From the NCBI RefSeq assembly GCF_028737215.1, contig NZ_JAQZAM010000035.1, forward strand, positions 1-36,232: a DNA stretch of 36,232 nucleotides, read 5' to 3'. Under the pieces are notes generated by a model, which did not search any database, was not told where the DNA came from, and saw nothing but the letters and a program-made list of their open reading frames with translations. Below, piece by piece: positions 1-9,073 of the stretch. Each line of letters opens with the position of its first letter. The first letter of the stretch is position 1. The translations under genes were made by a program, and so were the position numbers. This DNA is from Actinomycetospora chibensis (GTDB taxonomy: Bacteria > Actinomycetota > Actinomycetes > Mycobacteriales > Pseudonocardiaceae).

Positions 1-4
1 GAAA

Positions 5-28
5 CCCCGAACCCATGAGGGTTCGGGG
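5..28 (-). terminator. Intrinsic terminator of the tRNA-Pro gene
   Basis: A perfect 10-bp stem (bases 5-14 with 19-28, CCCCGAACCC arms) closes a 4-base loop. On the minus strand it lies about 30 bases beyond the tRNA 3' end and is followed by TTTC, so it is placed to end the tRNA transcript. The T-tract is short, as is common in actinobacteria. Confidence 0.8.
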
Positions 29-57
29 CTATGCCGATGTCCTGAGACACCACACTG

Positions 58-131
<74 letters not shown>

Positions 132-286
132 AACTGCCGCGCCCGTGAACGCGACGTCGGAGACGATACCCCACAGCGCTCCACCGTCCCGGCCCCGCCC
201 CAGCACCGACGCGGCCGCGGGACCACCCCTCCCCCGTGATCGGCGTCGCCATGACGGCGGTCACAGACGCGCCCGGCCGGACGTGG

Positions 287-325
287 TGTTACCGCTACCT
301 TGGGTATCACTAACCGCAGGTAACA
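287..325. promoter_or_regulatory. Inverted-repeat operator candidate before the diiron oxygenase gene
   Basis: TGTTACC (287-293) and GGTAACA (319-325) form a perfect 7-bp inverted repeat with a 25-bp spacer. Inside it lies a smaller dyad, TACC-TTG-GGTA (296-306), and a further CTAACC (310-315). These are several copies of an NTACC-like half-site in both orientations, 30-68 bases ahead of the ATG at 355. The layout suggests a dimeric repressor site overlapping the promoter; which protein binds is unknown, and no regulator gene is adjacent. Confidence 0.4.
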
Positions 326-354
326 GTGACCGGCGGTACGGCTTGGAGGAGATC

Positions 355-1254
355 ATGACGACCGCGGAGACGGACCTCTCGCACCGGGCGGACGTCGCGA
401 CACGGCTGCTCGACTCGTCCGACCAGCTCTCCTACGACCCCGTGCGCGAGGTGGACTGGGACAGCCCGGTCGACCCGCTGCACCACGGCGCGAGCCCGGA
501 GTGGAGCACGCTCTACGGCACGTCCTACTGGGACGAGATGACCGAGGAGCAGCGCGCGTCCCTGACCCGTCAGGAGGCGGCGTCGGTCGCGAGCACCGGC
601 ATCTGGTTCGAGATGATCCTGCAGCAGATGGTGATCCGGGACTTCTACGCGAAGGACCCGACGGACCCCGCCTTCCAGTGGGCACTCACCGAGGTCGCCG
701 ACGAATGTCGGCACTCGATCATGTTCGCCCGCGGCGCGAAGAAGCTCGGGGCGCCGGCGTACCGCCCGCCGCGCTACGTGGTCGAGGGCGGGCGCGTGTT
801 CAAGACCCTCGCCCGGGGCGAGGCTGCGTACGCCGCGATCCTCGTGGCCGAGGAGGTCCTCGACGTCATGCAGCGCGACTGGATGCGCGACGAGCGCGTC
901 GCCCCGTTCGCGCGCACGATCAACAACATCCACGTCGTGGAAGAGGCGCGGCACATGCGCTTCGCCCGCGAGGAGACCCGCGAGCGGCTGCAGGGAGCGG
1001 GCGCCGCCCGTCGGCAGTTCAACGCCCTCGTGGTCGCCTTCGCCGGCTACTTCATCGTCACGAGCATGTGGAACGGCAAGGTCTACGAGAACGCGGGCCT
1101 CGACCCGAAGCGGGCGAAGCGCGAGGCGAAGCGCAACCAGAACCACCGCGCCCTGCTGCGCTCGAGCTGCGCCGGGCTCATGGAGTTCCTCGACTCCGCG
1201 GGCCTGCTCACCGGGCCGGCCAAGGCGATCTACCGCGCCGCGCACGTCCTCTAG
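355..1254 (+). CDS. AurF-like diiron oxygenase (ferritin-like fold)
   Basis: A 299-residue protein of the AurF/p-aminobenzoate N-oxygenase type, a soluble non-heme diiron enzyme that activates O2 with two reducing equivalents. The ligand pattern is visible: Glu86 in an FEMIL helix, Glu117-x2-His120 in DECRH, Glu166/167 in VAEEVLD, and His193 with Glu197-x2-His200 in HVVEEARH. The ATG at 355 is chosen because GGAGGA lies 4 bases upstream; the reading frame stays open back to 73, but that part runs across the tRNA. The gene ends 18 bases before a ferredoxin/ferredoxin reductase fusion, the probable electron source. From memory, M. tuberculosis Rv0885-Rv0886 has the same pair. The substrate is unknown: AurF itself oxidises an arylamine, but family membership alone does not show N-oxygenation, and hydroxylation or desaturation of a lipid is possible. 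Confidence 0.85.
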   Translation: MTTAETDLSHRADVATRLLDSSDQLSYDPVREVDWDSPVDPLHHGASPEWSTLYGTSYWDEMTEEQRASLTRQEAASVASTGIWFEMILQQMVIRDFYAKDPTDPAFQWALTEVADECRHSIMFARGAKKLGAPAYRPPRYVVEGGRVFKTLARGEAAYAAILVAEEVLDVMQRDWMRDERVAPFARTINNIHVVEEARHMRFAREETRERLQGAGAARRQFNALVVAFAGYFIVTSMWNGKVYENAGLDPKRAKREAKRNQNHRALLRSSCAGLMEFLDSAGLLTGPAKAIYRAAHVL

Positions 1255-1272
1255 AGCACAGAGGGACCCGAC

Positions 1273-2784
1273 ATGCCCTACGCCATCACGCAGTTGTGCT
1301 GCACCGACGCCTCGTGCGTGACGGCGTGCCCGGTCAACTGCATCCACCCGACGCCCGACGAGCCCGACTTCGGCACCACCGACATGCTCTACGTCGACCC
1401 GCGGACGTGCATCGACTGCGGGGCGTGCGCCGAGGTGTGCCCCGTCGACGCGATCCATCCCGTCGAGTCCCTGACCGGTCAGCTCGCGGACTACCCGGCG
1501 ATCAACGCCGACCACTTCGCCGGCACCGAGCCGGCGGGGCCGCCCGAGGGCTCGCCGTTGTTCCACGACTGGGGCCCGGTGCGGTTCGACCGCGTGCTCC
1601 CGGCCGACTTCCCGGAGCTCGACGTCGCGGTGGTCGGCAGCGGGCCGGCAGGGATGTACACGGTGCAGGACCTGCTGCTGCACACCACGGCGCGCGTCAC
1701 GCTCTACGACCGGCTCCCGGTCGCGGGCGGCCTCGTGCGGTTCGGGGTGGCCCCCGACCACGCCGACACCAAGCGCATCGGCGAGTCCTTCGCCCGCTAC
1801 CACGACCACCACCGCCTGCGGCTGCGTCTCCGCACGGAGATCGGGAGCGACGTCGGCGTCGACGAGCTGGCCCGTCGCCACGACGCCGTCGTCTACGCGG
1901 TCGGCGCGCCGACCTCGAAGACCCTCGACATCCCGGGCGAGGAGCTCGCCGGCAACCTGCCCTCGACGACCGTGGTCGGCTGGTACAACGGCCACCCCGA
2001 GATCGACGCCGACGCCGTCGGAGTGGACGCGGCGGGCGCGGAGCGGGTCGCGGTGGTCGGCACCGGCAACGTCGCGCTCGACGTCGCCCGGGTGCTCACC
2101 GCCGACCCGGTGCAGCTCGCGGACAGCGCGATCGCCCCGGCCGCCCTCGAGCGGCTGCGGTCGAGCCGGGTCCGCGAGGTCGTGCTGCTCGGCCGACGCG
2201 GGCCGGAGCATGCCGCCTACACCCGCGGCGAGCTGCTCGCGTTGCGCCACCGCGACGACCTCGAGGTCGTCGTCGACGACCACGACCCCCGGGTGGGCGA
2301 GGCGATCGACGCCGCGGCGCCCGGCGACCACGCGGCACTGCTGCAGGGCCTGCGACGTGTCCGCTCCGAGGACGCACCGCCGCCCGCGGGACGCCGGCGG
2401 GTCGTCCTGCGGTTCCACGCCCCGACGGAAGCGCTGCTCGGCGACGACCACGTCACCGGGGTCCGGGTCGGCGGGCCGGACGGGCCGACCGAGCTGCGGG
2501 CGGGGCTCGTCGTGCGCGCCGTCGGCCACCGCGGACGCCCGCTCGCCGGCCTGCCGTTCGACGAGGAGACCGGCACCGTCCCGCACCACGCGGGGCGTGT
2601 GGACGGCCGCGAGGGCACCTACGTCGTGGGCTGGATCAAGCGCGGCCCCGGCGGCGGGATCGGCGCCAACCGCCGGGACGCCGCCGAGACGGTCGCCTCC
2701 GTCATCGAGGACGGGAAGATCGCGTCGATCGGATCCCGTCCGCGCCGCGGCCTGTTCCGGCGGCGGGCGACCCGGCCGGTCTGA
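1273..2784 (+). CDS. fprB: Ferredoxin / NADPH-ferredoxin reductase fusion (FprB type)
   Basis: A 503-residue fusion. The first ~65 residues are a bacterial ferredoxin with Cys9/10, 15, 19 and 23, then a CxxCxxCxxxCP set at Cys46, 49, 52 and 56, consistent with 3Fe-4S plus 4Fe-4S or two 4Fe-4S clusters. The rest is an adrenodoxin-reductase-type flavoprotein: an FAD dinucleotide fold (VVGSGPAGMYTV, about residue 117), an NADPH fold (VVGTGNVALDVARV, about 259), and the C-terminal GWIKRGPGGGIGANRRD segment typical of FprA/FprB. It moves electrons from NADPH through FAD to its own iron-sulphur domain. A GAGGGA ribosome site precedes the ATG. Co-transcription with the diiron oxygenase is likely. 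M. tuberculosis FprB is the model; this copy is somewhat shorter. Confidence 0.92.
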   Translation: MPYAITQLCCTDASCVTACPVNCIHPTPDEPDFGTTDMLYVDPRTCIDCGACAEVCPVDAIHPVESLTGQLADYPAINADHFAGTEPAGPPEGSPLFHDWGPVRFDRVLPADFPELDVAVVGSGPAGMYTVQDLLLHTTARVTLYDRLPVAGGLVRFGVAPDHADTKRIGESFARYHDHHRLRLRLRTEIGSDVGVDELARRHDAVVYAVGAPTSKTLDIPGEELAGNLPSTTVVGWYNGHPEIDADAVGVDAAGAERVAVVGTGNVALDVARVLTADPVQLADSAIAPAALERLRSSRVREVVLLGRRGPEHAAYTRGELLALRHRDDLEVVVDDHDPRVGEAIDAAAPGDHAALLQGLRRVRSEDAPPPAGRRRVVLRFHAPTEALLGDDHVTGVRVGGPDGPTELRAGLVVRAVGHRGRPLAGLPFDEETGTVPHHAGRVDGREGTYVVGWIKRGPGGGIGANRRDAAETVASVIEDGKIASIGSRPRRGLFRRRATRPV

Positions 2785-2828
2785 CCACAACGCTGCGCGC
2801 ACGGGCCGTCGCACGACATAGTGGCCGG

Positions 2829-4325
2829 GTGGCTGCAACGACGCTGACGGCGGCAACCCTGGCCGATCTGCCCGCGGACGTCCCGGGCCCGACCTACGAC
2901 CGCAGCGCGGTGTCGGTCGGCATCGTGCACTTCGGGGTGGGCGGGTTCCACCGGGCGCACCAGGCGATGTACGTCGACCAGCTCATGCGCCGGGGCCAGG
3001 CCCTGGACTGGGGCATCTGCGGGGTGGGCGTCCTCGAGTCCGACAAGCGCATGGCCGAGGTCACCGAGGCGCAGGACGACCTCTACACCCTCGTGCTCAA
3101 GCACGCCGACGGCCGGCGCGAGGCGCAGGTGATCGGCTCGATCGTCGACTACCTCTACGCCCCCGACGATCCCGATGCCGTGCTCGACCGCATGACCGAC
3201 CCCGCGACGCGCATCGTCAGCCTCACCGTCACCGAGGGCGGCTACCACAAGAGCGCGAGCACCGGGGAGTTCGACGACCGCGACCCGGCGATCCAGGCCG
3301 ACATCGGGGCCGACGCCGGCACTCCCCCGCGCACCACCTTCGGCTACATCGTGGAGGCGCTGCGCCGTCGCCGCGACGACGGCACGGGACCCTTCACCGT
3401 GATGTCCTGCGACAACATTCAGGGCAACGGGCACGTGGCGCACGCGATGATCACCGCCTACGCACGGCGCAAGGACCCCGAGCTCGCCGACTGGATCGAG
3501 GGGAACGTCCCGTTCCCCAACTCCATGGTCGACCGGATCACCCCGCGCACGACCGACTCCGACCGAGAGGAGCTCGAGGCCGCCGGCATCGTCGACGCCT
3601 GGCCGGTGGTCTGCGAGCCGTTCACGCAGTGGGTGCTCGAGGACCGGTTCGCGGCCGGCCGCCCGTCGTTCGAGGACGTCGGGGTGCAGGTCGTCGACGA
3701 CGTCGAGCCCTACGAGCTGATGAAGCTGCGCCTGCTCAACGCGAGCCACCAGGCCATCGCCTACCTCGGCTACCTCGCCGGGTACCGCTACGCCCACGAG
3801 GTCGCGGGCGACGAACTCTTCGCCGGGTTCACCCGCGCCTACATGGACCGCGAGGCCACGCCGACGCTCGCGCCGGTGCCCGGCGTCGACCTCGACGACT
3901 ACAAGGCCACGCTCATCGAGCGCTTCGCGAACCCGGAGATCCGCGACACGCTCGCCCGGCTGGCCGCGGAGAGCTCCGACCGCATCCCGACGTGGCTGGT
4001 GCCGGTGATCCGGATCAACCTGGAGAACCACGGTGAGGTCGAGCGCTCGGCGTTGATCGTCGCCGCCTGGGCCCGCTACGCCGAGGGCGTCGACGAGCAG
4101 GGCGAGCCGATCGAGGTCGTCGACACCGGCCGCGCCGAGGACCGCATCGCCGCCGCCCGCCGCTACCCCGACGAGCCGCTGGCGTTCCTCGCCGACCGCG
4201 ACCTCTTCGGCGACCTGGTCGACGACGAGCGGTTCACGAGCGCCTACCGTTCCCACCTCGACGCCCTGCACGAGCGGGGCGCCCGGGCGACGGTCACCGA
4301 GCTCGAGGGCCGGCTCCCCCGTTGA
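2829..4325 (+). CDS. Mannitol 2-dehydrogenase family polyol dehydrogenase
   Basis: A 498-residue long-chain NAD(P)-dependent polyol dehydrogenase. The N-terminal nucleotide-binding start is GIVHFGVGGFHRAHQ and the C-terminal catalytic signature is KLRLLNASHQAIAYLGYLAG. Lys299, Asn304 and His307 fit the spacing of the catalytic Lys-Asn-His set of Pseudomonas fluorescens mannitol dehydrogenase. The family oxidises mannitol, arabinitol or related polyols to ketoses; fructuronate and tagaturonate reductases are relatives. The GTG at 2829 is the only plausible start near the conserved N-terminus. It has no Shine-Dalgarno sequence, but CATAGT ends 6 bases upstream, like the -10 box of a leaderless transcript. 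No sugar transporter or kinase is adjacent, so the substrate is open. Confidence 0.88.
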   Translation: MAATTLTAATLADLPADVPGPTYDRSAVSVGIVHFGVGGFHRAHQAMYVDQLMRRGQALDWGICGVGVLESDKRMAEVTEAQDDLYTLVLKHADGRREAQVIGSIVDYLYAPDDPDAVLDRMTDPATRIVSLTVTEGGYHKSASTGEFDDRDPAIQADIGADAGTPPRTTFGYIVEALRRRRDDGTGPFTVMSCDNIQGNGHVAHAMITAYARRKDPELADWIEGNVPFPNSMVDRITPRTTDSDREELEAAGIVDAWPVVCEPFTQWVLEDRFAAGRPSFEDVGVQVVDDVEPYELMKLRLLNASHQAIAYLGYLAGYRYAHEVAGDELFAGFTRAYMDREATPTLAPVPGVDLDDYKATLIERFANPEIRDTLARLAAESSDRIPTWLVPVIRINLENHGEVERSALIVAAWARYAEGVDEQGEPIEVVDTGRAEDRIAAARRYPDEPLAFLADRDLFGDLVDDERFTSAYRSHLDALHERGARATVTELEGRLPR

Positions 4326-4402
4326 GCTGACCCTGGCTTCACACGTTCGGGCCTGCTGCGGCAGACTTTCGGGCTCCCCCACTCCGTCCCCGGAGGACCG
4401 TG

Positions 4403-7024
4403 GTGCCCCGACCCGCGCGTCCCGCTCCCGGTCGAGCCTGGCCGTTCACCGGCCGCGACACGGAGCTCCGGGCGGTCGCGTCGCTCCTCGACCGTGACGG
4501 CGTCGTCGTGGTCGCCGGTGCCACCGGGGTGGGCAAGAGCCGGTTGGCGCGCGAGCTCGTCGCCCACGCGGCGACCGAGGAGACGGTGGCGGTCGCGACT
4601 GCGTCCGCGTCGTCCCGCGAGGTGCCCCTGGGGGCGTTCGCACCCTGGCTGGACGCCGACGACGAGGCCGGCGCCGTCTCCGCCCTCGCCCGGGTGGGTG
4701 CGGCGCTGCGCGCCGAGGGTCCGCGCATGCTGCTGCTCGTCGACGACGCGCACATGCTCGACGACGTCTCCGCCACGCTGGTCCATCAGCTCGCCGTGGA
4801 GCACGCGGTCCGGCTGGTCCTCACCGTCCGGACCGGCGAGCCGTGTCCGGAGGCGATCACTGCCGTCTGGAAGGACGGTGTCGGTGAGCGCCTGGAGATG
4901 GAGCCGCTCGCCCCGGACGAGGCCGCGGACCTGCTGAGCGCCGCCCTCGGCGGCCCGCTCGACGCCCAGACCCGGCGACGGCTGCACGACACGACGCGCG
5001 GCAACGTGCTGTGGCTCCGGCACCTCGTCGACGGCGAGCGCGCGGCGCAGCGTCTCGTCGCCGTCGACGGTCACTGGGAGTGGCACGGTCCCGTGGCCCT
5101 GTCCCCCGCGCTCGAGCACCTGCTGGTCGAGCGCATCGGCACCCTCGACGAGGGCGAGCGCCGCGTGCTCGACCTCGTCGCCCTCGGGGAGCCCGTGGGG
5201 CTGGGCCTGCTCACCGAGCTCGCCACGGCCGGCGACGTCGAGCGTGTCGCGGAACGCGAGCTCATCAGGGTGGTCACGGCGGGCGCCCGATCGGAGGTGC
5301 ACCTCGCCCACCCCCTCTACGGCGAGGTGACGCGGGCGCGGCTGAGCGTCCCGCGGGCGCGCCGGCTGCGCGGGGAGATCTCCCGCGCGCTGCGCACCAC
5401 GGGGGCCCGACGGGCCGGCGACGATCTCCGGCGAGCCGTCCTCGACCTCGACAGCGACACCCCGCCCGACGCGACGCTGCTGATGCTCGCCGCCGAACAG
5501 GCGATGAACCTGACCGACTTCGCGCTCGCGGAGCGCCTCCTGCGCGCCGCGGCGGACGGGGGTGGGGGATTCGACGCGCATCTCGGCCTCGGCTTCCTGC
5601 TCGCCTGGATGCTGCGCGCCGACGAGGCCGAGACCGCCCTCGCCACGGCCACCGCGGCCGCGAGAACCGAGCCCGAACGGGCCCGCGCCATGCTCGCCCG
5701 CGCCCACGTCCTGATGTTCATCCTCGACCGGGGCGACGACGCGCGCGCCCTGCTGGACCGCGAGGGCGTCGACGCGGCAGGAGCGCCGCTGCCCGAGTCC
5801 CTCGCGTTCCGCGCCGCGCTGCTGGTCGGCTCCGGGGACGTCGATCTGGGCATCGTGACGGCGACCTCGGCCCTCGACGGGCCGGGCGCGTCCCCGCAGA
5901 CGTCGACCTGGGCGTGCTGGGCCGCGGCCTACGGCGAGGCCTTCGCCGGCGGGCACGGCGGCCGGGTGCGCGAGCTCGTGGCCCGGGGCATGGACGCCGC
6001 GCGACGGGCGCCGGAGCTCGGGGCGATGCTGGGCAACCTCGGCTTCGCCGAGATCCTCGACGCCGGGTACTCGGGCGTCCTCGACGGGCCGTCGGCGCGC
6101 CTCGCCTGGGTGGACGACCTGCCCGGGCAGCACGGGGCGACCTGGTCGGCGCTCTACCACGGGCGGCTCGCGCTGGAGGCCGGTTGCGCGGCGACGGCCC
6201 GGCGCCTGCTCGAGAGCATCCTCCCGACCTTCCCCGGTCACGGGGGCGGCTGGACGGCCTGGTTACACGCCATGATCGCCCAGGCGCGGGCCCAGCTCGG
6301 GGACGCCGACGGTGCCGCGGAGTCCCTCCGCCACGGCGAGCAGACCCGCCACCCCGAGCTCCGGGCCGACGAGGGCGACGCCGCGCTGGCCCACGTCTGG
6401 ATCGCGGCGGCCCGCGGGTCGGTGCACGAGGCCGTGGCCGCGGCCCGGCGCCTGTCGGTCACCGCGGCGTCCCGTGGCCAGCGGGCGGTCGAGATGGTGG
6501 CCCGGCACGCCGCCGTGCGGGCCGGCGACCGCGACCAGGAAGCGCCCTTGCGGGTGCTCGCCGAGACCCTCGGCACCCCGCGCGCCCGAGCGGCGGCGGG
6601 CCACGCCGCCGGTCTCGCCGCCCAGGACCCGCACGCCCTGCTCGCCGCGGCCGACGCCCTGGAGGCGTGCGGGCTCCTCCTGGCCGCGGCCGACGCGGCG
6701 GCGCACGCCGCGGGGGCAGCCCGCGACCAGGGGCTGCTCGCGCTCGGCGGCGACGCCGCGGAGCGGGCGGGTGCCCTGGCCGAACGCTGCGAGGGCGCCA
6801 GCACCCCGGCACTCGCGCTGGCCCGGGCTCCTCTCCCGATCAGCAGTCGCGAGCGGGAAGTGGCCGTGCTGGCCGCCGAGGGTCTGTCCAACCGTCAGAT
6901 CGCGGCACGTCTGCACGTCTCGGTGCGCACCGTCGAGAGCCACATCTACCGCGCGTGCACCCGCCTCGGCCTCGCCGACCGCGCCGCCCTCGCCGCCGCC
7001 GTGGTGCCGTCGCGCCGCTCGTGA
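4403..7024 (+). CDS. Large ATPase-type LuxR-family transcriptional regulator
   Basis: About 873 residues. The N-terminal third is a STAND/AAA-like NTPase: Walker A GATGVGKS near residues 39-46 and an acidic Walker B MLLLVDDAH near 105-113. The middle is Ala/Leu-rich helical-repeat sequence, as in sensor arms of this class. The last 60 residues are a LuxR/GerE helix-turn-helix (REREVAVLAAEGLSNRQIAA, then VRTVESHIYRACTRLG). Such proteins bind ATP and an inducer, oligomerise and activate promoters. GTG codons occur at 4400 and 4403; GGAGG at 4392-4396 lies 6 bases from 4403, the better start. The gene begins 77 bases after the polyol dehydrogenase on the same strand, so it may respond to that substrate, but nothing in the sequence proves a link. 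Confidence 0.9.
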   Translation: MPRPARPAPGRAWPFTGRDTELRAVASLLDRDGVVVVAGATGVGKSRLARELVAHAATEETVAVATASASSREVPLGAFAPWLDADDEAGAVSALARVGAALRAEGPRMLLLVDDAHMLDDVSATLVHQLAVEHAVRLVLTVRTGEPCPEAITAVWKDGVGERLEMEPLAPDEAADLLSAALGGPLDAQTRRRLHDTTRGNVLWLRHLVDGERAAQRLVAVDGHWEWHGPVALSPALEHLLVERIGTLDEGERRVLDLVALGEPVGLGLLTELATAGDVERVAERELIRVVTAGARSEVHLAHPLYGEVTRARLSVPRARRLRGEISRALRTTGARRAGDDLRRAVLDLDSDTPPDATLLMLAAEQAMNLTDFALAERLLRAAADGGGGFDAHLGLGFLLAWMLRADEAETALATATAAARTEPERARAMLARAHVLMFILDRGDDARALLDREGVDAAGAPLPESLAFRAALLVGSGDVDLGIVTATSALDGPGASPQTSTWACWAAAYGEAFAGGHGGRVRELVARGMDAARRAPELGAMLGNLGFAEILDAGYSGVLDGPSARLAWVDDLPGQHGATWSALYHGRLALEAGCAATARRLLESILPTFPGHGGGWTAWLHAMIAQARAQLGDADGAAESLRHGEQTRHPELRADEGDAALAHVWIAAARGSVHEAVAAARRLSVTAASRGQRAVEMVARHAAVRAGDRDQEAPLRVLAETLGTPRARAAAGHAAGLAAQDPHALLAAADALEACGLLLAAADAAAHAAGAARDQGLLALGGDAAERAGALAERCEGASTPALALARAPLPISSREREVAVLAAEGLSNRQIAARLHVSVRTVESHIYRACTRLGLADRAALAAAVVPSRRS

Positions 7025-7053
7025 CAGCCGGTGGCACCGCAGCGCCGGGGACC

Positions 7054-7629
7054 TCAGCCGGCCTGGGCAGCCACCGGCCGCTGCGGGTCACGGCCCGCGA
7101 GCGTGAGCACGCGCTCGAGCTCGCCGGCACCCCGCGGCTCGACGACCGGGCCGTAGAGCCCCGTGCGCCCCTCCTGCGGCACGTGCTCGAAGCCGGCGAC
7201 GAACTCCGCGACGATCGCGAGGTCCTCGTCGCGGACCGTGAAGCCGGCACCGATCGACTGCGCGAGGTCCCAGCCGTGGAGCACGAGCTCCTCGGTGGCG
7301 ACGACGCCGAGCTGCTCCCGGGGCATCGTCAGCCCGCCGGCCGAACCCTCGCCCTCCCAGGCCGTCGGCTCCTTCCAGGCGGCCGCGAGGTCGGCGAGAC
7401 GCGCGTCGAGCACACCACGCCAGTCGGCCGGGAGCTCCGCGGGCGGCCCGCCCGCCTGCCCCGCCTCGTGACGGGCGACGCCGATGAAGTGGCCGCTGAA
7501 CGCGAGGAGGTGGCCGAGCAGGTCACGCACCGTCCACGCCCCGCACGGTGTGGGCCGGTCGAGGTGGTCGTCGGGCACGAGAGCGACGAGACGGGCCGTC
7601 TCCTGCGCGGCGGGGCTGAGATCGTGCAC
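7054..7629 (-). CDS. TIGR03086-type DinB-like metal-binding protein
   Basis: About 191 residues, of the mycothiol-dependent maleylpyruvate isomerase N-terminal/DinB-like superfamily as seen in TIGR03086 proteins. The LTPAAxxxAxLVxxVxDDxLxxPTPCxxW-like start is present (PTPCGAWTVRDLLGHL), with candidate metal ligands His40, His118 and Asp121 (LLGHL, VLHGWD) on a four-helix bundle. Related enzymes use mycothiol or bind Ni/Zn; the reaction here is unknown. GTG at 7638 would share its first base with the AGGAG ribosome site, so GTG at 7629, 8 bases after AGGAG, is preferred. It follows der by 39 bases on the same strand. A 6-bp hairpin (7643-7660) abuts the ribosome site. Confidence 0.8.
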   Translation of the reverse strand: MHDLSPAAQETARLVALVPDDHLDRPTPCGAWTVRDLLGHLLAFSGHFIGVARHEAGQAGGPPAELPADWRGVLDARLADLAAAWKEPTAWEGEGSAGGLTMPREQLGVVATEELVLHGWDLAQSIGAGFTVRDEDLAIVAEFVAGFEHVPQEGRTGLYGPVVEPRGAGELERVLTLAGRDPQRPVAAQAG

Positions 7630-7642
7630 GTCGATCACTCCT

Positions 7643-7660
7643 CAGGACGGTCTGGTCCTG
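7643..7660 (-). promoter_or_regulatory. Short hairpin touching the ribosome site of the TIGR03086-type gene
   Basis: CAGGAC and GTCCTG (6 bp, 6-base loop) lie between der and the next gene; on the minus strand the 3' arm runs directly into AGGAG. It could reduce read-through or modulate translation. It is short, so chance is quite possible. Confidence 0.3.
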
Positions 7661-7668
7661 GAAATGTA

Positions 7669-9072
7669 TCAGCGACCGCGCCCACCGCGCTTGCCCTTCT
7701 CGCGGACGCGCACGTTGATCTGCACCGGGGTGCCGGTCAGCGGGAACGTCTCGCGCAGCTTGCGCTCGAGGAAGCGCCGGTAGCCCGCCTCGAGGAAGCC
7801 CGAGGTGAACAGCACGAACGTCGGCGGCCGGTTCTGCGCCTGTGTCGCGTAGAGAATCTTCGGCTGCTTGCCGCCGCGCACGGGCGGGGGCGTCGCGGCG
7901 ACGATGTCGGCGAGCCACTGGTTGAGCTGGCCGGTGGGCACGCGGCGGTCCCAGTTCTCCAGCGCGGTGCGCATGGCGGGCGCGAGCTTGCGCACCGCCC
8001 GCCCCGTCTTCGCGGAGATGTTGATCCGCTCGACCCAGGGGAAGCGCACGAGCGCCCGCTCGAGCTCGCGGACCATGGCGTCGCGGCGGTCCTCGTCGAC
8101 GAGGTCCCACTTGTTCATGGCCAGCACGAGGGCCCGACCGGCGTCGGCCACCTGGGAGGCCACGCGGAGGTCCTGCTCGCTGATCGGCTCCGAGGCGTCG
8201 AGGAGCAGCACCGTGATCTCGGCGGCCTCGATCGCGGCCTTCGTGCGCAGCGAGGCGTAGTACTCGGTGCCCGAGGCCTGACCGACCTTGCGGCGCAGGC
8301 CGGCGGTGTCGACGATCTTCCAGGTCTCGCCGTCGATCTCGACGAGCGAGTCGACCGGGTCGGTGGTCGTGCCCGCGGTCGGGTCGACCACCGAGCGCGA
8401 CTCGCCGGTGAGCTGGTTGAGCAGGCTCGACTTGCCGACGTTGGGCTTCCCGACGAGTGCCACCCGGCGCGGCCCGCCCTCGAGCAGGAGGCCGTCGTCG
8501 CGGGGGCTCTCGGGCATGGCCTCGAGCACCAGATCGAGCAGGTCGCCCGACCCGCGGCCGTGCAGACCCGAGACGGGGTGCGGCTCGCCGAGCCCGAGGC
8601 GCCACAGCGCCGAGAGCTCGCCCTCGGCCCGCATGTCGTCGACCTTGGTCGCGGCCAGGATCACGGGGCGGTCCGAGCGGCGCAGCGTGCGCGCCACGGC
8701 CTCGTCGACCGCCGTCGCGCCGACCTGACCGTCGACGACGAGCAGGATGACGTCGGCGGTGGCCATCGCCGTCTCCGCCTGCGCCGAGATCGCGGCCTGC
8801 ATGCCCTTCGCGCCGGGCTCCCAGCCGCCGGTGTCGAGCAGGGTGAACCGACGCCCGTTCCACAGGGCGTCGTAGGCCACCCGGTCGCGCGTCACGCCGG
8901 AGACGTCCTGGACGACGGCCTCGCGGCGTCCCAGGATGCGGTTGACCAGCGTCGATTTGCCCACGTTGGGGCGCCCGACCACAGCGAGCACCGGCTGGAC
9001 CGGTGCTCCGTCGTCGTCGGGCAGGTCGCCCGTGCCTTCGCCGAGAAGCGAAGCGGGCAGGTCCTGCGTCAC
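7669..9072 (-). CDS. der: Ribosome-assembly GTPase Der (EngA)
   Basis: 467 residues with the tandem GTPase layout found only in Der. The first G-domain starts at residue ~28 with GRPNVGKST (33-41), then DTGG and TKVD. The second has GKPNVGKSS, a [10 protein letters not shown] switch, DTAG and MNKWD. The C-terminal KH-like domain ends in a basic KRGGRGR tail. Der helps mature the 50S subunit. GTG at 9072 follows an AGGAGGA site that overlaps the end of cmk; the cmk stop is one base away, so the two are probably translationally coupled. The order rluB-cmk-der matches other actinobacteria (M. tuberculosis Rv1711-Rv1713). The N-terminal ~27 residues are an acidic extension common in this group. 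Confidence 0.98.
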   Translation of the reverse strand: MTQDLPASLLGEGTGDLPDDDGAPVQPVLAVVGRPNVGKSTLVNRILGRREAVVQDVSGVTRDRVAYDALWNGRRFTLLDTGGWEPGAKGMQAAISAQAETAMATADVILLVVDGQVGATAVDEAVARTLRRSDRPVILAATKVDDMRAEGELSALWRLGLGEPHPVSGLHGRGSGDLLDLVLEAMPESPRDDGLLLEGGPRRVALVGKPNVGKSSLLNQLTGESRSVVDPTAGTTTDPVDSLVEIDGETWKIVDTAGLRRKVGQASGTEYYASLRTKAAIEAAEITVLLLDASEPISEQDLRVASQVADAGRALVLAMNKWDLVDEDRRDAMVRELERALVRFPWVERINISAKTGRAVRKLAPAMRTALENWDRRVPTGQLNQWLADIVAATPPPVRGGKQPKILYATQAQNRPPTFVLFTSGFLEAGYRRFLERKLRETFPLTGTPVQINVRVREKGKRGGRGR

Positions 9073-9073
9073 G

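Noticed and set aside
310..2856. An 848-codon minus-strand open frame
   Set aside because: Antisense to the diiron oxygenase and fprB, which have complete motifs and ribosome sites; the antisense product has none.
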